From positions 6,640,195 through 6,704,194 of the forward strand of contig NC_031499.1 of assembly GCF_000237925.1 (NCBI RefSeq): DNA of 64,000 bases. Direction: 5' to 3'. Made by a program: the position numbers and the translations under genes. Under the pieces are notes generated by a model. It was given only the letters and a program-made list of their open reading frames with translations, was not told the origin of the DNA and searched no databases. Every line of letters starts with the position of its first letter. The first letter of the stretch is position 1. This DNA is from Schistosoma mansoni. Taxonomy: Eukaryota > Platyhelminthes > Trematoda > Strigeidida > Schistosomatidae. Positions 45,241-57,660 of this stretch are shown piece by piece.

Positions 45241-46054
45241 CCGACAGTATATAGAACAATTGTAGTTTATCAGTAATAATAATCATACAACTACTGGATT
45301 TGTTGAGTGTTAATTTAGAATTACAAAGCATGGAACTCAGTGATTAATCAGTAATCAACACAAATGGATGATACAACCAAAGCAAAGAAGTTAACAATGA
45401 CAGGTTAAAGGTCAACAATAACCAATCAACATTATAGTCTATAGAACAAGCTGTAAACCATATATGGAGAAATTTGAACAGTTCACTTTTGCCTGTAGTT
45501 TGTACTGATGATGTCATTCAGATTAACTGTGAAAGCTCCACAACCAAAATCTTTAAGTCAAAGGCTTGAGGAGTAGGATTCTAAGAAAACCACCTACTTC
45601 CGTTTGAGCATCCGAGAAGCATCACAGTCCTCATATAAATCAATAATAACTATTACTGACCTCATTAATAGTTGTATGGTACATTTGTATTTGGCACCTC
45701 CTTTTACAAATATTTATACATAAACCTAACCAATTCAATTATATATATAGACATATTCCTATTGGTTAAAATGGGCCAAGGTCATATATGGTCTGTTTTT
45801 GGAATATGTATATATATATAGAGAGAGGGGGGGATGGAGAGAATGTATTGATCTATAAAATAATAATTATTGATTATAAAAATCAATATATTGATTTTAA
45901 TGAATAAACAAAATCTATAGAAAGAAATCAATATTTTTCGTATGATTTACCAAAAAAATTGTATTTCATTGATTTATTGCATGTATTACTATACATGATG
46001 GTCATAATTATATTGATTGTGTAATAATAAATGATTAATTGATTAGATAATCTT
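45241..46054. other. Intergenic stretch, small repeat scraps
   Basis: 45483-45545 shares the gtttgtactgatgatgtcat segment with 54248-54375, 57940-58075 (reverse) and 60220-60310. The remainder is AT-rich, with a short GA run near 45820. Confidence 0.4.
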
Positions 46055-46620
46055 ATATAGTTGAAATCATGAATGTCAATTGAAGCTAGACCACCATGGT
46101 AAACCTAGAAGCACTGCATGACGGCCGTTTCGTCCTATTGTGGGACTCCTCCTTGGCAGTGCGCATCCACGATCCCACCTCGTGAGATTTGAACCCAGGA
46201 CCTGTCAGTCTGGCGCGCGAGCACTTAACCTGTAGACCACTGAGTAGGCCGGCATCCAATGGTGTTAATGTCTCACTTCAACCAATCCATGAATTTGAGC
46301 AACCATTCGGTGATGTCTTCAGTGAGCTGATATCTCCCAACAGACCTGGTTGAACTCCACTGGTTACTGCTTCTCACTAGAACTCCAGGAAGTACCACAT
46401 GGAGCCAGTCGCTAGTGAGCATATGATCATTATCAGAAGGGGGTTTTGTGGAGATTTTAGTAATTTTATATAGCTGAAATCATGATCTCGCGAGGCAGGA
46501 TCGTGGATGTGCACTGCTGAGGAGTCCCACAATTGGACGAAACGGCCGTCTAACAGTGCTTGCAGGTTTTCCATGGTGTTCTAGCTTCAATTGACTCATG
46601 ATTTCAACTATATAAACAAG
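46055..46620. repeat. Family B inverted pair
   Basis: A complete minus-strand unit is followed by a plus-strand piece from atctcgcgaggcaggatcgt to atgatttcaactatata. The plus piece has a full hammerhead core, but a TAA bulge follows the cleavage triplet. Confidence 0.7.
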
Positions 46621-46924
46621 ATAGATAAAATATCATCTTTTGTTAATCAGTAGTGTTTTAGAATAAGGAAACTTATGATTTATGCTTAGAATCTAGGTTA
46701 CTATATTGATTGGATATGATCAAGTATGTCTAATGATAAACAATGAACGACGGATATGACTACTAAATAACGAGTGTTTTTCTTCTTAACTAACCTTGAA
46801 AATTCCTATCCAGCATATTATAATGATGCAGTATAATTGAGAAAAAGTCAGTCTATGTTTTCTTATAACTTACCTTCAGATGTGATGAAATAGCTAATAT
46901 GATTAATTTTAGGGTATATGTTGT

Positions 46925-47145
46925 ATTCAAATTGCATCACGAGGCAAACGCTTACTTGGAATCCGGAAGGGAATCGGAAAATAGGAAGATCAAAGAATAC
47001 ATTACGCCGGGAAATAGAAGCAGATATGAAAAGGATGAATGTGAACTGGAAAGAATTGGAAAGGATTGTTTGGGACAGGGTTGGATGAAGAATGCTGGTT
47101 GTTTACTTATGTTCCTCGACGAGGGGTAACAGGAGTAAGTAAGTA
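46925..47145 (+). mobile_element. RTE-like LINE 3' fragment
   Basis: It matches the IEADMKRMN subfamily in broken frames (tggaatccggaagggaatcg, acattacgccgggaaataga) and ends with aacaggagtaagtaagta. Confidence 0.6.
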
Positions 47146-47284
47146 ATGTGTTGTATTAATAATGATACTATCTAACCGCTAAACTAGTTTCATTGTATAA
47201 TATAAATTGGTTATTGAGAGAGATGAAAGTTTTTAGATTTTCACTCCATGTTACGTGTAAACTTGATTTACTAGTTAATATGTT

Positions 47285-47680
47285 TACAGTAAACTGAATC
47301 ACAAGGCAGACACCTACTTGGAATCTTGAAGGGAAATGTAAAAAGAGGAAGACCAAAAAGCAACCTGCACCGAAAATTGAAAGTAACTAGAAAGAACTAA
47401 AAATGATTACTTAGGACAGAGTTTGCAGGAGATTTTTTTATTTAAACACGTAAATATTGGTACAAAGGGGCACCAGATATATATGCGCCAAGCAAATCTC
47501 ATTTGATTTGTGTGAGGGCTGCGATGATACTGCCCAGGTGCCCAAACCAAAACAGGTGGTTTTCTTAGGGGGCCACACACGGAGCATTTGACCTAAAGGT
47601 CTGATCCACAAGACAGTGGAGCATGATGGTGTTGGGTAGTCTATGCTTTTTCACGAGGGGTAACAGGCGTAAGTAAGTAT
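47285..47680 (+). mobile_element. RTE-like LINE 3' fragment split by a family E retroposon
   Basis: LINE sequence (cacaaggcagacacctac and onward) stops at about 47435 and resumes at about 47626 with tgttgggtagtctatgc, ending in gcgtaagtaagta. The gap is filled by a minus-strand family E copy (47441-47625). The LINE was therefore present first. Confidence 0.6.
47441..47625 (-). mobile_element. Family E retroposon fragment nested in a LINE
   Basis: It contains the complement of the tail (tttatttaaacacgtaaata) and of the gcgcatatatctggtgcccc segment. It interrupts the LINE fragment at 47285-47680. Confidence 0.65.
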
Positions 47681-48142
47681 ATTTGCAGCAAACCATTCAC
47701 ATCAGACGAAAAAGAAGGAGTGCTTGTGTACGCATCTTGGCGTACATTCTACAAAAATTAAGATTGAATAGGTCAACTTATTACCAACACACTCATTCCT
47801 TGTCCTCTGTTTCATAATGGACACAATGTTGACATCACTGTTAACTATTTGATACCAAACATAGGAATTTAAAGGGATATAGTAATCAATCTCTCACTAC
47901 CTTGGTAACCTTGGTCACATTTCATATTTTTGATAGAAAAAAAACTCCTTTCATTCTTTTTTTGAATCTTTTTGAGCTTAACCCACCTTAATCTATTATT
48001 CTATCAAATTATATTGGTTATTTTCATGAAACTTCATGATCAGTTATCATTCGCTATTGTTTCTATGCTGCAAGGGGCTGCAAAGAAACAACGGAATAGA
48101 ATGAATTCATTTGATCCTGCTATGTTTGTTATTCTTGTTTTA

Positions 48143-48490
48143 ATAGTTGAATTCATGAGTCGATCTGAACTAGATCACCATCGAAAACCCGGGAATACTG
48201 GATGGCCATTTCTTCTTAGTATTGGAGTCCTCAGCAGTGCGCATTCACCATCCCTCACGTGTGGTTCGAACCCAGGACCTTCAACCTCGCGCACGAATGC
48301 TGAGCCTCTAGACTACTAAGTTGGCATTCAGAGGTGTTAATCTCTAACTTCAATCGATCTATGCTCTTGTGCAACCCTCCATCCATTGTCTGAAGTTGAT
48401 AATTTTCTCCATCCGACACGGACTGGACTCCACTGGCCGTCCAGTGCTTCCAAGTTTTCGATGGTGGTCTAACAATCTCCACAAATCCTC
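48143..48490. repeat. Family B inverted pair, older subtype
   Basis: A worn minus-strand unit (from atagttgaattcatgagtcg) is joined to a short plus-strand end (ggccgtccagtgcttccaag). Confidence 0.6.
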
Positions 48491-48904
48491 GTTCTTTCTT
48501 TAATCAAATTTATCAATGAGAATAATTGTACAATAGAAATAATCAGTTTAATTTTGGAGATGATCTTCATTCTCGGTTAATATGTATATTAGTACAATTT
48601 GTATTATTGATCGAACGGTCAAACAAGAATGTCATCAGTCATATGATTTAACCTTTCAAGTTGCAACAGAAAGTCAAGTATACTTACACAGAACTATTTT
48701 ACGCCAAAACTACATTTATCTTAATACACAAATTCCTACGTCGATAATTCAATAGTTTTCACATTTTGAAATAACAACAGTCTAAGCGTAATTCATTATG
48801 AACAAATCAATAAAGGATTGTATACTACAGTATTATTATTGTTCTATGACTAAATTATCACAATGAACGTGGATAAAGGAATTACAGGATCTTATCCTTG
48901 ATCC

Positions 48905-49430
48905 GCCCCCAAATGCCCTGGTAAGGCCGAGAGTGGGGAGAGTTGGCTCTCCCTCTCGAAACGCTCATACATGGCTACGCGTACATAGCCTCTGCCAAAA
49001 AAGTCCTACTCACTGCCCTCTCATGGCATTACTGTTGTTTACGAAATTGAGAGGACGAAAAGCGAATATCAGGGGCTTTAACCGGGCTGGTGGACACGGA
49101 AAGTCCACCTAGGGAAGTTGGAAAATCCTGATTCCAAAACAATGGTGTACATGCGCTCCAGGATTCTTAGGGAACACATGGCGTATGAATCAATCGTTGG
49201 TCACCGGCTACCATGGGACTGAATCTCCTCACGATGATCCACTGCGTTGTGGATCGGATCTTTAGGTCAAATGCTCCGTGTGTGGCCCCCTAAGAAAACC
49301 ACCTGCTTCAATTTGGGTGTCTGGACAGTATTATCACAGCTTTCACACAAATCAAATGACATTTGTGTGGCGCATATATATTCGGTGCCCCTTTGTACCA
49401 ATATTCATATGCTTAAATAAATAAACCCTC
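48905..49430 (+). mobile_element. Family E retroposon copy with tail
   Basis: A 525-bp copy from aaatgccctggtaaggccga to cttaaataaataaa. Confidence 0.7.
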
Positions 49431-49620
49431 GATTCAATTCATAAAATCATCAATATGCAGAGAAATGATCAAGTTTTTCAAAACACTTTTTTGTACAGAT
49501 TCCAGAAATTCGGAGGTTGATTTATGGCAAACTTGTACGTAATACTTCGTTATAAAATTCTGAACAATCGTAGAATATAACCCTAGACTTTGTCTTTCTC
49601 ACTCACTCACACAGTCACTC

Positions 49621-49652
49621 ACTTCTATCTATCTATCTATCTATCTATCTAT
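49621..49652. repeat. TATC tetranucleotide microsatellite
   Basis: About seven tandem (tatc) units, next to a CACT-rich stretch at 49598-49620. Confidence 0.8.
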
Positions 49653-49875
49653 ACTACATACAACATACATACTCACCTACATACATATATCATATGGAAA
49701 TGCGAAGACGGAAATGATCTAAAAAAAATGTGATGTATTTGCGTTATACATTTCGAATAATCTGGTCACACATATACCTTTTACCCTGGCCAACTAGTTA
49801 ACAATCAATTTTATATTATGGTGACGTAATTTGATTAATGTTCATTTTCATATCCTAAACTTATCTTATCTACAA

Positions 49876-50220
49876 GCAAAGATGGATAGTGGCTAGCAAT
49901 GGAATCCAGTTTGACACGCGTTTCGTCCTATTTGGGACTTGTCAGCTGGATGTGCTTGCATCTCAGAGTTAAAGTTCACTCCGTGACTCATACCCGGTAC
50001 CGATCACTAAGATGCTAACGAGTCCCGAATAGAACGAAACGCGCGTCCTGGATTCCATTGCTAGCAACTATTCATCTTTGCTTACAATGCTTGTGAATTA
50101 AGGCTATATTGAGGCAATACGCACAGTGTGTACATATGTCAATACGGGACTGATCAATTATAGTCCTAAGCATCAATAGAAAGATTCAAACAAACAATAC
50201 CAAGTGAATTTAATCCTTGA
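49876..50220. repeat. Family A inverted pair
   Basis: The outer ends mirror each other over 49876-50092. Both hammerhead blocks are damaged (CTGACAA on one strand, CTAACGA on the other). A head segment continues to about 50220. Confidence 0.7.
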
Positions 50221-50354
50221 TTCACATGTTAGAATTTTCTATGATGTACTCTGTCTTAAACTTGGTCAATTCTTTATGGATTATTAATTTGGATTTATAA
50301 TCGTAGAACCTGTTAAAAATTCATTGAAAAGAATATTCTTCGTTCATATAAGTG

Positions 50355-50745
50355 TATATAGTTGAAATCATGAGTCAATTGAAGCTAGACCACCATGGAA
50401 AACCTGAAAGCACGGCTTGACGACCGTTTCGTCCTATTATGGGACTCCTTAGCAGTGCGCATCCACGATTCCGCCTTGTGAGATTCGAATCCATTACCTC
50501 TCGGTCTCGCGCGAGAGCGCTTAACCTCTAGACCACTGAGTGGGCCGGTATCCAACAGTGTTGATGTCTAATTTCAACCAATCCACGAAATTGAGCAACC
50601 ATTCACCAATGCCTTCAGTGATTTGATATCTCCCAACAGACCTGGTTGACCTCCAGTTTTCCCATGGTGGTCCAGCTTCAAATGGTTCATGATTTCAACT
50701 ATATAAAATTACTAAAGTCTCCACCAAACCCCCTTCTCATATAAT
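50355..50745. repeat. Family B inverted pair
   Basis: A long minus-strand unit is joined to a short plus-strand end (ttttcccatggtggtccagc to ctccaccaaacccccttctc). The hammerhead core on the minus strand has CTAAGGA in place of CTGAGGA. Confidence 0.7.
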
Positions 50746-51831
50746 TGTGTTTTAAAATAATAATAACCAATTAAATGAATGTCCAAGTAAAGAAGCTAAT
50801 ATAGGGGGAGAAACATTTTTACATCGTATAGAAAGAATTGGAAGTTGTGGCGTTATCCTAGGCTATAAAATGACTTAAGGATTATCAAGGTAAATCCAAG
50901 GTTATGACCAACTGTCTTCGTACATATGAGGGGGGTTTAAATTTACGATTAGTTAAAGCTTCAATAAACCTGAGCATTTATCCTTGACATTATCTATACA
51001 ACGTTTTTAAAGCTCTATTGATGTCAATTTTGTACCCCGTTTCAATTATATGTTTTACTATCAATGAACATGGTTTTCTAACTCCCACGTTGATCGGATC
51101 ATTTGACAATTATTGGTTTTGAAACCATCTAGATATATGTTAAATGATCCTTGATTGCATTGTTCAATTACTCCTCCCTATGTATTTGTGTCTACACAAA
51201 CATGTAAATTGGTAAATACAATGAAATGTGACGAAATCATTTGTTCATTGTCTAGGTCTCTTTAGAATCATAGACTTAGACTTTTCAATCACAACCAATA
51301 ACAATCTGTATTATTTCGTTTGATTAACAGCCAATAGGAATGAGTACTTCGAAATGTACACCTACTTAAAACTGTGGTAGTATTTTATAACTGCTCATAA
51401 CTAACAGTAACTCAATATTCATATTTATAAATAAATCGTAGCTAGTAGCAGAATCATGGACGTGAGTTTCGTCCTATTCAAAGTTCATCAGTTGAATATA
51501 CTCTCATTTAAGTATTGATGTGTCCCATTCGGATTTGAACTTGATACCTTATACAATTGTAGCTACAATCTAACTATTCAGTGAAATTTGTGACAAAAAA
51601 TGACTGTATTGAGTCAATTATTATTGGATGAATATAGACTAACAAAGACTGTTCAAAAATTAACTCTGAATATCATAAATTGAATCATTCAAATTCTTAC
51701 AAACAACAACGTATGTAATCTTGATTGACATTTTATTATCCCCTTTGCTGCTATGCTAGTACGTATACACCAAATTGCATTCCATTGCCTTTTTACGTTA
51801 TTGTTCCCTTCAGTAATATCTACAAACACTA
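50746..51831. other. Intergenic stretch, one decayed family A piece
   Basis: A worn family A unit is visible at about 51440-51590 (minus). The rest is unassigned. Confidence 0.4.
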
Positions 51832-52180
51832 TAAGCAGAGATAGGTGGTAGCTAGCAGTGAAATCTAGGACGTTCGTTTCGTCCTATTTCAAAATCCTCA
51901 GCTGGATATACTTGAATCCCACAATTGATGTCCACTGGGTTCCAGTCCTAGAGTGAACATCGAATCTGAAATGCAGGTACTGACGAGTCTCAAAAAGGAT
52001 GAAACGCGTGTCCTGGATTCCACTATTAGTCACTATACATCTTTACTTATAATGCTTGTGGATTAAGGCTATATCAATATAATACGCACAGGATGCACAT
52101 ATACCAATAAGAGAGTGATCAATTGTAGTCCTAAACATCAATGGGAAGATTCAAATAAACAATACCAAATGAATATATAC
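51832..52180. repeat. Family A inverted pair
   Basis: A minus block at 51838-51915 and a plus block at 51975-52035 are mirrored, followed by the head segment (cttgtggattaaggctatat to gggaagattcaaataaacaa). Confidence 0.65.
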
Positions 52181-52949
52181 TGAAGGCTCAGTCTTTTTGT
52201 GTTAGATTATACATAATCTAACACAGTAATTGATCCTATTGTTAGACCCTAACCAAAGACAATATCAGTATTCTTTAAACAATATTTGCTCTGTAATATG
52301 TGTGTCCAGAAGACAGATGATCTATAGTCATATCTATAAACTTATATGTTATAGTTTGTTCGATTTCCAAATGGAGAGTCTTATGAACGACTTCAACAGA
52401 TTCGTTAACTATATACAGTTAATTTCCCTTAGGAAGTTCTAGAAATTTTTTTGAAAGAATCTTTTCTTTGTTTGTTCAAGTACTTCACTATATATCATAA
52501 TGGCTCTAATGTTGTATAAAATGTGATTTCTTATTTATATTCGATCATGTACCTGATCACATGTGTTTTCTAATCTTGATGATACAAAACGAATCAGCTG
52601 CTTAGTGATTGAACAAGTTAAATACAGAAAGAATTTGCGTAGGCCAATCTTTGTCATGATATTGAATGGAACATAAGTAGTATTGGTGTAAAATGATTAT
52701 TAATTTTCTGGTTAGCGTTTTTTTAGCCAGTAATTTTTCTACGGGATGCGGTCGCTAACCCCATGCCCAACCCTTCTTTTTTATCCGAGCTTGTGACCTG
52801 CAGTAGTCCCCGAAGGAGCTATAGGTGGAGTTAAAGTGATTATTAGTGAATTTAATAAATTTTCGTAGTATTGATTGAACATAATGATGTGGAAGTCATA
52901 ATAAATATCTCTTGTGTTCCAACACATGCTAGTAATTATAAATACAACT

Positions 52950-53215
52950 GGTGAACGATTGCTCAAACTTCGTGGATTGGCTGAAGTTAGACATTAACAC
53001 CGTTGGATGCCGGTTCAGTGGTCTACCGGTTAAGTGTTCACACGCGAGATTTATAGGTCATGGGCTCGAATCTCGTGAGGCGGGAGGAGTCCCACAATGA
53101 GATTAAACGGCCGTCCAGTGCTTCCAGGTTTTCCATGGTGGTCTAGCTTCAAATAACTCATGATTTCAACTATGAAAATACTGATATCTCCACAAAACCC
53201 CTTCTAACTATAAAT
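52950..53215 (+). repeat. Family B copy
   Basis: A plus-strand unit from gaacgattgctcaaacttcg to ccacaaaacccctt with most of the 5' hammerhead half deleted. Confidence 0.65.
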
Positions 53216-53514
53216 CCACTAATCTTAATATCGTATACATTATGCAGTTGTTTATAGTCCATGTAAATCCCCAACTTCTTAAACTTCCTATCAAAATGTA
53301 AGGCAGTCATGTTTTATGTTAACAAATATCCTACATTATTTAGGCTTCCAACTTAAGTGTCGATATAACTAAAAGGTTAAACCTAAGGCTTTACTAAAAA
53401 ATAACTTTCATAAATACTCAGTAAAGATTTACCAACTTATTCATCAGTAAGAATAGCTATTTTGATGGTAGGTTTGTTCTCTGAGATGGATGGTTAGGTT
53501 GTGTGTCTCCTCTC

Positions 53515-53707
53515 GATAATGGAACCCATGTGCATCATTGGTTTGAAATGAGGGTTTCCCCCCCTAGGTGGACTCTCCGTGTCCACCAACCCGGTTAAAG
53601 CGCTGGACATTCGCTTTTCATCCTCTCAATTTCGTAGACAACAGTAATGCCACGAGAAGGCAGTGAGTAGGACTTCCCTGTCAGAGGCTATATACGCGTG
53701 GCCATGT
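53515..53707 (-). mobile_element. Family E retroposon fragment
   Basis: It matches the complement of 49000-49160, with cgcgtggccatgtgaa at its right edge where it meets the 520-bp LTR fragment. Confidence 0.6.
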
Positions 53708-53708
53708 G

Positions 53709-53788
53709 AATAAGAATATATATAGAATAATCGTCCATTGATAGGTCCCGGCAATTACCCATACTTATGTCTTCGTTAGGATATAACA
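53709..53788. mobile_element. LTR end fragment, 520-bp family
   Basis: About 80 bp matching 14670-14750, ending ATATAACA. It is joined directly to a family E fragment on the left. Confidence 0.55.
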
Positions 53789-53933
53789 ATAACTATCAGT
53801 TTTCTCAGTTCAAAAATGAAAGTTATAACCTATTTAGTCAAGTTAGCTGACAGAATCATATTAACTTAATGAATTGCTTTCACCTCAAGTACTTTAGATA
53901 GTAAGATATATCTCATGTAAAGTTATAAATGGA

Positions 53934-54133
53934 NNNNNNNNNNNNNNNNNNNNNNNNNNNNNNNNNNNNNNNNNNNNNNNNNNNNNNNNNNNNNNNNNNN
54001 NNNNNNNNNNNNNNNNNNNNNNNNNNNNNNNNNNNNNNNNNNNNNNNNNNNNNNNNNNNNNNNNNNNNNNNNNNNNNNNNNNNNNNNNNNNNNNNNNNNN
54101 NNNNNNNNNNNNNNNNNNNNNNNNNNNNNNNNN
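53934..54133. other. Assembly gap (200 N)
   Basis: A run of exactly 200 N, a standard placeholder length. True gap size is unknown. LINE sequence abuts the right edge. Confidence 0.99.
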
Positions 54134-54250
54134 TTTGATCTTCCTCTTCTCCTTTGACCTTCAGGATTCCATGTGAGGGCTTGTTTTGTGACGCAATTGG
54201 GTGATTTCCTCAATGTGTGCTCAATCAACGTCCAGCGCTTCCTCTTGATT
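54134..54250 (-). mobile_element. RTE-like LINE fragment beside the assembly gap
   Basis: The complement encodes [20 protein letters not shown] and [12 protein letters not shown]. The 3' end of the element should lie inside the run of N, so the missing sequence is probably LINE DNA. Confidence 0.7.
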
Positions 54251-54529
54251 TCTACCCGAAGTTTGTGCTGATGATGTCGTTCAGAAGGACGATGAAAGCT
54301 CCACAACCAAACCATCCAGCTCAGAGAACAAACTTACATCAAAGTCACCCACCTGAACTACAAATCTTCTCCACCATCTCAAGAATAGCTATTGAAGTTA
54401 CAACATCAAAGTTTAGGTCATGAGAGAACATAACTAAAATAACCATACAAACAACAACTACAAAGTTATGGATAACAATTTACTAAATTTCAGCTTAGTA
54501 AAACAATCTTTTAGTTAAATTCACTTAAG

Positions 54530-54745
54530 ATTGTTTGTTTGAATCTTCCCATTGTTCTTTAGGACTACAACGGATCAATCTCTTATTGGCATATGTGCAT
54601 ACTATGCGTATTGCTTCGATATTGCCTTGATTCACAAACATTCTAAGCAACGATGGATAGTGGGTAGCAGTGGAGTCCTAAATAGGACGAAACGTGCATC
54701 AGACTAGATTCCACTGCTAGCCACTATTCATCTTTGCTTAGAATC
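54530..54745. repeat. Family A short inverted pair
   Basis: A head segment is followed by a reduced palindrome in which the middle is deleted (gatggatagtgggtagcagt against ccactgctagccactattca). Confidence 0.65.
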
Positions 54746-55052
54746 TGTTAGTTAGTTGTGAAGAAATTATAATACCTCACTTCTCTTTGAAATACATGCC
54801 AATATGAATTACAAAACCAAATCATCCAGCCATTGATATCACATCCCCTTCAACATTCTCCATTATCTCAATTCTTTTTTCACTGTTTTATATTCTCTAA
54901 ACAATACATTGTGTTTTAATAGTGATTACTTCTGAAGGGATACATCTAGTAAGAGTTTGACATATTTATAGACAATATTCAATGTTCATGTCAACAAACA
55001 TTTATAAAGTAGACAAGTTTACTCTTTTGTTTGATTTATCCATTTAACTTCT

Positions 55053-55616
55053 TGCTACGTCTTTGATCTGTCTACCCACTCTCGTGCCGAGGATAACTTG
55101 TCTAATGTAGATTAACAACTTGACGTGATAGGCTGACTGGCTTAACCTTCAGGCTAGTATGAGTGAGTTCGAAGTTGGGGTAGAAAGATGAAAACTATTC
55201 TATCACCTGATTGGCTAACAAGCACGGGCGCGAGAGAGAAGACAAGACAACTGGAACACTACTCGCTTTATTCCAATCCCGATCTGGTATCCGATTTCAG
55301 ATTAGTGTAGAAAGATACATGAATAAATAGATGACTAACCTGATCACAATGTACAATAGGAAAATACAATTATGTCCAAAACTAGGGGATTAGCTTAGAA
55401 AATAGAGCATAAAGGGTTACGTCTAAATTGTAATAGCTTTGTAACAGAAAAGGCTATGACAGTGATTCATACATCAAACGAAAGCTTATGACCTGTAGAA
55501 TAGTCTAGGTGTGAAAGTAAATGTTACTGTCATGCAAGCTTTGAATTAAATGAGATAACGTCTCCAAACATAGCTTTCGTAGTTTGTCAAGGCTTCTTAT
55601 TTCTCTGTTCACATCA
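55053..55616. mobile_element. Solo LTR fossil, 564-bp family
   Basis: Exactly 564 bp with TG...CA ends, flanked by a perfect CTTCT duplication (55048-55052, 55617-55621). It is a sister copy of 29788-30351 in the same orientation. Confidence 0.82.
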
Positions 55617-55854
55617 CTTCTAATGTTTACTAACCATGGTATTTAACTAAAACAAGAAATTTATCATAAACTATCACAATTAAGACTGAAATTAAACATC
55701 CCAGTAATATACCAGATGGAACTGTAGGGTCACTATACTTTATAAGGTTAAAAAAAATGTATCATATATATATATATATACAAAATGAACATGAAACTTA
55801 TGTTTAGGGTAGGAAATGTACATAAGTTCAAATTCCCTTTGGTTATGTTTACTT

Positions 55855-56200
55855 TTATCTTCTCAATGATGTTTAGGACTACAATTGATCAGTCTCTTAT
55901 TGGTATATGTAGATCCTGTGCGTATTGCATTGATATAGTCTTAATTCACAAGCTTGATAAAGCAAAGATGGATAGTGGCTAGTAGTGGAGTTTAGGACAC
56001 TTGTTTTATCCTATTTGGGACTCGTCAGCTGGATGTACCTATATCCCAGATTTGATTTTTACTCTGGGATTCGAACGAACTACCGTTCACTTTAAATACC
56101 ATTTCAGCATTATCCACTTAGCTACTAAATCTTCATAGTCACTTGTTTGCATAATAGAATGAACTTTAAATTCACTTGATATTGTTTACTTGTATCATCA
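55855..56200 (-). repeat. Family A copy
   Basis: A head segment (ttgatcagtctcttattggt) and a minus-strand unit with a damaged hammerhead block, ending about 370 bp before the His-rich gene. Confidence 0.65.
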
Positions 56201-56571
56201 CCACTGATAACTATCATATTTAGAATTGAAATTTCTAAATGATAGATATGTGTATAGAATTGATTGATCTAAAATTCTATTGGTTAATAAGTTGGTCAAA
56301 TGATTGAATAATACATGAATTTGATTGGTCCAATTATAACTCGATTTATGATTGGTTGAAACTCATCCATTTTAACTTTATACATTTCATCTGTTGATTA
56401 TTAGAATGCCAAAATTCATCAGAGGTGGTGATGATGATTTTGGTAAATGATGATGGTAATATGAGGGGTTTAATCACATATATCCTTCATTATATCGATG
56501 TGTATACAAGATAGAGATCCATGTAAGATTATGGTCAATCATAAATTAACTGAACATTGTCATTGACAATA

Positions 56572-57660
56572 ATGGAATTGCATATCCCAACAAATTCATT
56601 AATTATGGATTATGAAAATGATGATATAAAAAGTAATTTCTCTATTATTTATTCCCATGAAGAAAAAATCAATAATCAATCAATTATACATGATGATATG
56701 ATTGATAATTTACAAGATGAAATGAATCCTGAATTATTACCTAATCATGATAATCATAATCATAATGATCATCGAAAAGAGTCAACAATGATAAATCAAT
56801 CATCATTAATGTGGCTTGATGATTCATTAGATACAGATATTATACCATTATCTGGTTTAAGTGAATTATCATCTTATAGTATACCAATTCTATCAAATGA
56901 TACTTCAGAAAATGATGATTCTAATTGGAGTATATGGTTAAAGACATGTTCATCTCAATCACCAGCTACAGATAGGAAAGCAAATAAATTTAATATAAAT
57001 TTATTAGATGAAGATTTTTCTATACATCATCAAGAACCAGATTATGCACATCATAGGCATCATTCATATTATCATCATCATCATTTCTATCATCATCATT
57101 GTCATCAATATGATCCATGTCAAAATCATAATACAGATAAGGAAATGAATTTAACAAATGAAGAATCATTGAAGAAAGCAGATGATACTGATAATCATAT
57201 TGATGATGTTGGACAACAGCAACAACAACAACAACAATCACGTAGGGATTCATTAATCACTGAAGTTACAGAGAAAATTGATTCATTTCAAAGCGATACT
57301 GATAATCTCCCTCATTTCCGGGATAAATATCCTCATCATCATCATCATCATATTCATTATCACCATCATCATCACCATCATCACCATCATCATCATCATC
57401 ACCATAATAATAATAATGAAGGTCAACAATCCTCTCTCAATGAACTTACTAATTCCATTGGAGAATGTAAAAAATGTCAATCATTTGAATCAAAACGTCA
57501 TATACAGATAGATAGAAACCCTACTGATGATTTCAAAAATGAAGATAATGATTTTATGAAAACTATTGATCATTTAGAAGAAATGTTCAATTTAGAATTG
57601 ACTGATTTTTGGCATTCATCACATAATCGTGTCCTTCAATGGTTAAATAATAATACATAA
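56572..57660 (+). CDS. Single-exon His/Gln/Asp-rich acidic protein, function unknown
   Basis: An open frame of 362 residues from ATG at 56572 to TAA at 57658. An in-frame TGA lies at 56551-56553 and no AG acceptor lies between it and the ATG, so the coding start is well bounded. I do not recognise a domain. The N-terminal half is rich in Asp, Asn, Ser and Ile, with a possible short hydrophobic-acidic segment (SGLSELSSYSIPILSND). Around residues 157-180 is a His/Tyr-rich stretch, around 215-222 a Gln run, and around 254-283 a second His run ending in Asn residues. The C-terminus is a likely amphipathic helix (DHLEEMFNLELTDFW). There is no signal peptide or membrane segment. Codon use matches the laminin-G exons. 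The His runs come from CAT/CAC trinucleotide repeats and may vary in length. Possible roles (metal binding, nuclear regulation) are guesses. It could also be the first coding exon of a longer gene, but the TAA followed by AATAAA argues against that. Confidence 0.7.
   Translation: MELHIPTNSLIMDYENDDIKSNFSIIYSHEEKINNQSIIHDDMIDNLQDEMNPELLPNHDNHNHNDHRKESTMINQSSLMWLDDSLDTDIIPLSGLSELSSYSIPILSNDTSENDDSNWSIWLKTCSSQSPATDRKANKFNINLLDEDFSIHHQEPDYAHHRHHSYYHHHHFYHHHCHQYDPCQNHNTDKEMNLTNEESLKKADDTDNHIDDVGQQQQQQQQSRRDSLITEVTEKIDSFQSDTDNLPHFRDKYPHHHHHHIHYHHHHHHHHHHHHHHHNNNNEGQQSSLNELTNSIGECKKCQSFESKRHIQIDRNPTDDFKNEDNDFMKTIDHLEEMFNLELTDFWHSSHNRVLQWLNNNT

Noticed and set aside
53923-54315. Open frames spanning the run of N
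   Set aside because: They consist of unknown bases in the assembly gap. Only the flanking LINE part is real sequence.
56557-56571. Start of the His-rich protein at 56557
   Set aside because: The codon there is TTG. The first ATG in frame is at 56572.
57020-57253. Minus-strand open frame opposite the His-rich gene
   Set aside because: It is the complement of CAT/CAC repeats and gives a Val/Asp-rich low-complexity peptide. The sense frame has far better coding character.
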